Of a DNA stretch of 64,000 nucleotides, positions 61,122 through 64,000 are shown one piece after another (the stretch's first letter is position 1; every line of letters starts with the position of its first letter). The stretch is from NCBI GenBank assembly GCA_011959105.1, contig BLLU01000243.1:1-64000 (forward strand). The letters are read 5' to 3'. The notes beneath the pieces were generated by a model. That model searched no databases, was not told where the DNA came from, and saw only the letters and a program-made list of their open reading frames with translations. Source of the DNA: Lachnospiraceae bacterium (lineage in GTDB: Bacteria; Bacillota; Clostridia; Lachnospirales; Lachnospiraceae). Made by a program: the position numbers and the translations under genes.

Positions 61122-61429
61122 TGGCTTTGGCCGGAAAGGGTTCCGGCATCCATTTGTACTTACCGGAATCTTTTGAGTGGTTGCTGCTGAGTTCCGATAT
61201 TTTCAAGGATAAAGATTTAGCGCATATGCTGGAAAATACTGCGGATTATGCGGCAAGTGAAATCTATGGCAGTTGGGAACGCTTTTTCACAAGAGTACTG
61301 GTGGAAATCACACAGGGCACTTATCTGGCATATGCGAAAGAGAGTTTGAACAGGGCGTATTTACAGGGAAATATCCCAGAGAAAGTTCTGCGGGAAATGG
61401 AGGGAATTACTTTTCACAAATCGGAATAA
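61109..61429 (+). CDS. Unrecognised 106-residue frame, probably a gene end
   Basis: Contains GIHLYLPESFEWLLLSSDIF, YGSWERFFTRVLVEIT and LNRAYLQGNIPEKVLREM. No family recognised. It overlaps the DUF4869-like stump by 13 bases and has no ribosome site of its own, so it looks like the C-terminal remainder of another protein joined by deletion. To 61538 nothing else is supportable. Confidence 0.35.
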   Translation: MEKVMALAGKGSGIHLYLPESFEWLLLSSDIFKDKDLAHMLENTADYAASEIYGSWERFFTRVLVEITQGTYLAYAKESLNRAYLQGNIPEKVLREMEGITFHKSE

Positions 61430-61538
61430 ATGGTAGTCATTTACGTATAAATATCCTTTTTTGCCGCACACTAACCCATGAGAGATTTGGCTTTTCAGGC
61501 ACAAATAAGGTAAAGACGGCAAAGGAGTACGCAAATCT

Positions 61539-61970
61539 ATGGAGGACGATACAATCAAGCTGCTGCGGGAGTGTAATGCGGGAGTTAAAATGGGAATCAG
61601 CTCTCTTGATGATGTGATGGATCATGTGAGGGATGAGAGTCTGAGGAACCTGTTGGTGAAGAGCAAGGAGACCCACTGTGAATTGGGAAGCGAGACCCAT
61701 CAGTATTTGATGAAATGCCAGGATGACGGCAAGGAGCCGGGAACCATGGCCAAGATGATGTCCTGGATGAAAACGAATATGAAGCTGGGGGGCGAGGATT
61801 CCGACCGGGTGGTTGCGGATCTGGTGACGGATGGCTGCAATATGGGAGTGAAGTTCCTGTATAAGTATCTGCACCAGTACCAGGCAGCCGACCAGGACAG
61901 CAAGAAACTGACGGAAAAAATTATCCGGGCAGAGGAATCGCTGATCAAGGACCTGCGGGAGTACCTGTAA
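61539..61970 (+). CDS. Conserved helical protein, possibly four-helix bundle
   Basis: 143 residues, almost all helix: TIKLLRECNAGVKMGISSLDDV, KSKETHCELGSETHQYLM, TDGCNMGVKFLYKYLHQYQ, LTEKIIRAEESLIKDLREYL. The spacing of acidic and His residues recalls DUF2383/ferritin-like bundles, but no metal site is certain. AAAGGAG 11 bases upstream. Function unknown. Confidence 0.7.
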   Translation: MEDDTIKLLRECNAGVKMGISSLDDVMDHVRDESLRNLLVKSKETHCELGSETHQYLMKCQDDGKEPGTMAKMMSWMKTNMKLGGEDSDRVVADLVTDGCNMGVKFLYKYLHQYQAADQDSKKLTEKIIRAEESLIKDLREYL

Positions 61971-62074
61971 AAATGTATAATAGACGAAGATGTCAAGAGT
62001 TCCGATTGACAATCCAGACAAATATGCCTATACTGAATGTAGGAATATTTTGGTTGGAAAGGAAGTGGAGTCTG

Positions 62075-62608
62075 ATGGGACTTAGCGTAATGGGAATTGG
62101 CAATATGCCTTACAGTATGGGCTATCGTATGAATGCTTCTGTCAGCGGTGCGGCAGGCGCCGATGGTGTAAAGCGCATGCTGCCCGTGAGTGCGGCTGGA
62201 GCGGTCAATGGGACAGAGGGTGTGCAGGACAGCCGGGCGGCCAAGAGGGTAGGCAAGGCGGAGTGCCAGACCTGTAAATCCCGAAAATATAAAGACGGTT
62301 CCGATGAGATGGTGAGTTTCAAATCCGCTACACATCTCTCCCCCCAGGCAGCAGGTTCGGCGGTGATGGCCCATGAACAGGAACATGTCTCCAATGCCTA
62401 TAAAAAGGCATCGCTCAATGATGGCAAGGTATTGCAGGCCAGCGTGCAGCTTAAGATGGGCGTATGTTCAGAATGCGGACGCAGCTATGTGGCGGGAGGA
62501 ACCACCAGCACCAAGATCAAGTACAATGAGGAAAACCCGTATGAGAAGAACGCCAAGTCTTTACAGGCGGAGGCGTTTAAAGGCAACAATGTGGATTTGG
62601 CCGTGTGA
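62075..62608 (+). CDS. Putative HExxH metallopeptidase-like protein
   Basis: 177 residues. A Gly/Ala-rich N-terminal third without signal peptide, then CQTCKSRKYKDGS (a Cys pair), AVMAHEQEHVSNAYKKA (zinc HExxH), and CSECG. This arrangement occurs in a small family annotated as putative metalloproteases. The third zinc ligand is not evident. ATG 62075 follows GTGGAG. Ended by a strong hairpin. Confidence 0.72.
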   Translation: MGLSVMGIGNMPYSMGYRMNASVSGAAGADGVKRMLPVSAAGAVNGTEGVQDSRAAKRVGKAECQTCKSRKYKDGSDEMVSFKSATHLSPQAAGSAVMAHEQEHVSNAYKKASLNDGKVLQASVQLKMGVCSECGRSYVAGGTTSTKIKYNEENPYEKNAKSLQAEAFKGNNVDLAV

Positions 62609-62616
62609 CGGTTATA

Positions 62617-62657
62617 AAGAGCCTGTGTGTAACAGAAATGTTACATACAGGCTTTAT
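62617..62657 (+). terminator. Terminator after HExxH gene
   Basis: AGCCTGTGTGTAACA pairs with TGTTACATACAGGCT around GAAA, followed by TTATT. Confidence 0.85.
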
Positions 62658-62711
62658 TAATTAAACTGTATGAACAATTTCTAAATTTTCTTTAAGATTT
62701 CGGTTTATTAC

Positions 62712-62740
62712 TTGTGGCAGGAAATGGAATATGCTAAAAT
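62712..62740 (+). promoter_or_regulatory. Promoter of MotA/ExbB-like gene
   Basis: TTGTGG (62712-62717), 17 bases, TAAAAT (62735-62740). Confidence 0.55.
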
Positions 62741-62788
62741 GCACCTAAAAAGGAAATGCTAAGAAAAACATAGAATGGAGGAAGCACA

Positions 62789-63940
62789 ATGAAAAATAGA
62801 ATGTATTTTCTGCTTTTGCCGGTTTACCTGTTTGTGGTGGGTTTCGTACTGGTGGTAAACGGAGTGTTCACAGGGCAGGTGTCATCTGTCAGTAATCTGG
62901 TAATCAACCTGGTGTTCCTGTTGCTGATCGGTGTTCTGTTTCTGATCTCCTTCTCCAGCTTTTTCAGGCTGAATCGTCTGACGGACAAGTTGCTGGATGA
63001 GTCTGACAAGATATACAAGGCATACGATGAGGGAGATCACAAACTCTGGGAAACCTACCGCGCTAAGAGCAAGGTGTTTGAAGACGATGTGCTGGACGAA
63101 GCCTTTTACCGCTACCAGAAGAAGATGAATAGTTTCCAGACGAAACATGGGCTCATGGGGCGTTGTGAGATAGAGGATTACCTCAATGAGGACCTGCTGA
63201 ATCAGGTGGGTATGAATTATTACAATTCAGCAATCTCCGGCACCATGACGGGCCTGGGGATTCTGGGTACTTTTATCGGTCTGTCCATTGGATTGGGTTC
63301 CTTCAACGGCAATGATATCTATACCATATCGGACAATGTAGGGCCGCTGCTGGACGGCATGAAGGTGGCTTTCCATACTTCCGTGTACGGTATCCTGTTT
63401 TCTCTGGTGTTTCAGTTCGCCCATCGCAGCCTGATGGCGGACGCTTATGACAAGTTGCAGGAATTCCTGGCCGCTTTCCGGGAATGTGTGGAGCCCATGG
63501 TCAACAATACGGATGATAACACCAAGGCCATGCTGGTGTATCAGGCCAATATGGCCAATTCCATGAAGCAGTTGACGGAACTCCTGAAGGGAGAGGCCAG
63601 AGACCAGGCCGAGAGCCTGGACAAGATGGCACAGCGCTTTACCGCCAGAATGGAACAGGCTTTAGGAGCGGATTTTGAAAAGCTGGGATCGGTTCTGCAG
63701 AAAGCCTGCGGTGCTCAGGACGCCTGCGCCGACAATTATCGCAATATGGCCGAGACCACCCAGGCGCTTCTGGAAGCCAATCGTACTTTGCAAAAAGCCC
63801 TGGAGGAGACGATGGGCAGACAGGAAGCCATGGTCGGACAGCTCAGGGAGCAGGCTCAGCGCATTGACGCTACCTGCAACACCATTAACGAAGAAATCAG
63901 CAACCAGTTATACACCTATGCGGAAACCCATGGAATGTGA
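62789..63940 (+). CDS. MotA/TolQ/ExbB-family channel protein with helical tail
   Basis: 383 residues. Two N-terminal helices (about 7-27, 35-57), a cytoplasmic segment to about 150, then the MotA/ExbB pair: SGTMTGLGILGTFIGLSIGL and VAFHTSVYGILFSLVFQF. Residues about 220-383 form a long coiled coil (SMKQLTELLKGEARDQAESL, NRTLQKALEETMGRQ). The family conducts ions with a MotB/ExbD partner; none is visible since the window ends 60 bases later. A ZorA-like or other long-tailed motor is possible. GGAGG ribosome site. Confidence 0.8.
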   Translation: MKNRMYFLLLPVYLFVVGFVLVVNGVFTGQVSSVSNLVINLVFLLLIGVLFLISFSSFFRLNRLTDKLLDESDKIYKAYDEGDHKLWETYRAKSKVFEDDVLDEAFYRYQKKMNSFQTKHGLMGRCEIEDYLNEDLLNQVGMNYYNSAISGTMTGLGILGTFIGLSIGLGSFNGNDIYTISDNVGPLLDGMKVAFHTSVYGILFSLVFQFAHRSLMADAYDKLQEFLAAFRECVEPMVNNTDDNTKAMLVYQANMANSMKQLTELLKGEARDQAESLDKMAQRFTARMEQALGADFEKLGSVLQKACGAQDACADNYRNMAETTQALLEANRTLQKALEETMGRQEAMVGQLREQAQRIDATCNTINEEISNQLYTYAETHGM

Positions 63941-63974
63941 GGGGATATGCGGAACTGAAAAACAGCATATGCCC
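63941..63974 (+). repeat. Hairpin immediately after channel gene
   Basis: GGGGATATGC and GCATATGCCC pair at nine of ten positions; no T-run follows, so termination is not certain. Confidence 0.4.
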
Positions 63975-64000
63975 GTAAATCGCACTGATGCACATGGGGA

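Noticed and set aside
62789-63940. Naming the channel gene zorA
   Set aside because: The tail is short, no zorB is in the window, and other MotA/ExbB proteins share the core. Kept only as a hypothesis.

Overview
The window looks like a Clostridia (Lachnospiraceae-type gut Firmicute) chromosome. Gene content supports this: a clostridial siroheme operon, sortase B with an LCP protein, a FapA-like polymer protein, Spo-era Gram-positive Shine-Dalgarno sites and MobV/serine-recombinase mobile remnants. The genus cannot be fixed from sequence alone. I found no tRNA, rRNA or CRISPR array.

Accessory half (1 to about 27.2 kb). This is a graveyard of mobile elements. Fragments of a MobV relaxase, a Tn916-type integrase, a RepA-like ATPase, an XRE regulator, a TniB/ExeA-type ATPase, an IS3 OrfA and a large serine recombinase lie between intact cargo genes. 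At 160-254, 2089-2179, 3153-3357 and 24674-24731 a similar module recurs: in its fullest form a relaxase tail, a terminator hairpin and a promoter (spacer 17 bp). It drives small-molecule-modifying enzymes, two of them unusual fusions (acetyltransferase with nucleoside phosphorylase; P-loop kinase with acetyltransferase). A TetR gene with a broken acetolactate synthase (14-G tract) follows. Then comes a two-component system with an FtsX-type permease that lacks its ATPase (7.2-11.5 kb).

The most coherent accessory unit is a tightly coupled minus-strand cluster at 11.8-20.9 kb: response regulator, kinase, two lipoproteins, ABC ATPase, ABC-2 permease, a permease fused to a lipobox/propeller domain, and a membrane-anchored cell-wall amidase. 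Two promoters in it share the same TTGAC direct repeat at the same distance from the -10. It reads as an envelope-sensing and remodelling system that I cannot assign to a named one. Then follow a TetR/hydrolase/CPBP operon inside the end of a dead serine recombinase, a flavin reductase, an acetyltransferase, a kinase and an XRE-GyrI regulator.

Core-like half (27.2-64 kb). It holds a SpoU methyltransferase, an LCP/sortase B/surface-protein operon, a MATE exporter, a lipoprotein, a sugar ABC importer (ATPase, two permeases, binding protein with a C-terminal membrane helix), an HD-GYP response regulator with a FapA-family protein carrying seven 26-residue repeats, an Lhr-type helicase, and a trifunctional disulfide reductase/rhodanese/siroheme reductase. 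The last is followed by hemA, precorrin-2 dehydrogenase, hemC, cobA-hemD, hemB and hemL, a complete route to precorrin-2/siroheme that plausibly supplies its cofactor. An ABC-2 exporter, a CPBP protease island, an SDR enzyme, two gene fragments, a helical protein, an HExxH protein and a MotA/ExbB-like channel complete the window.
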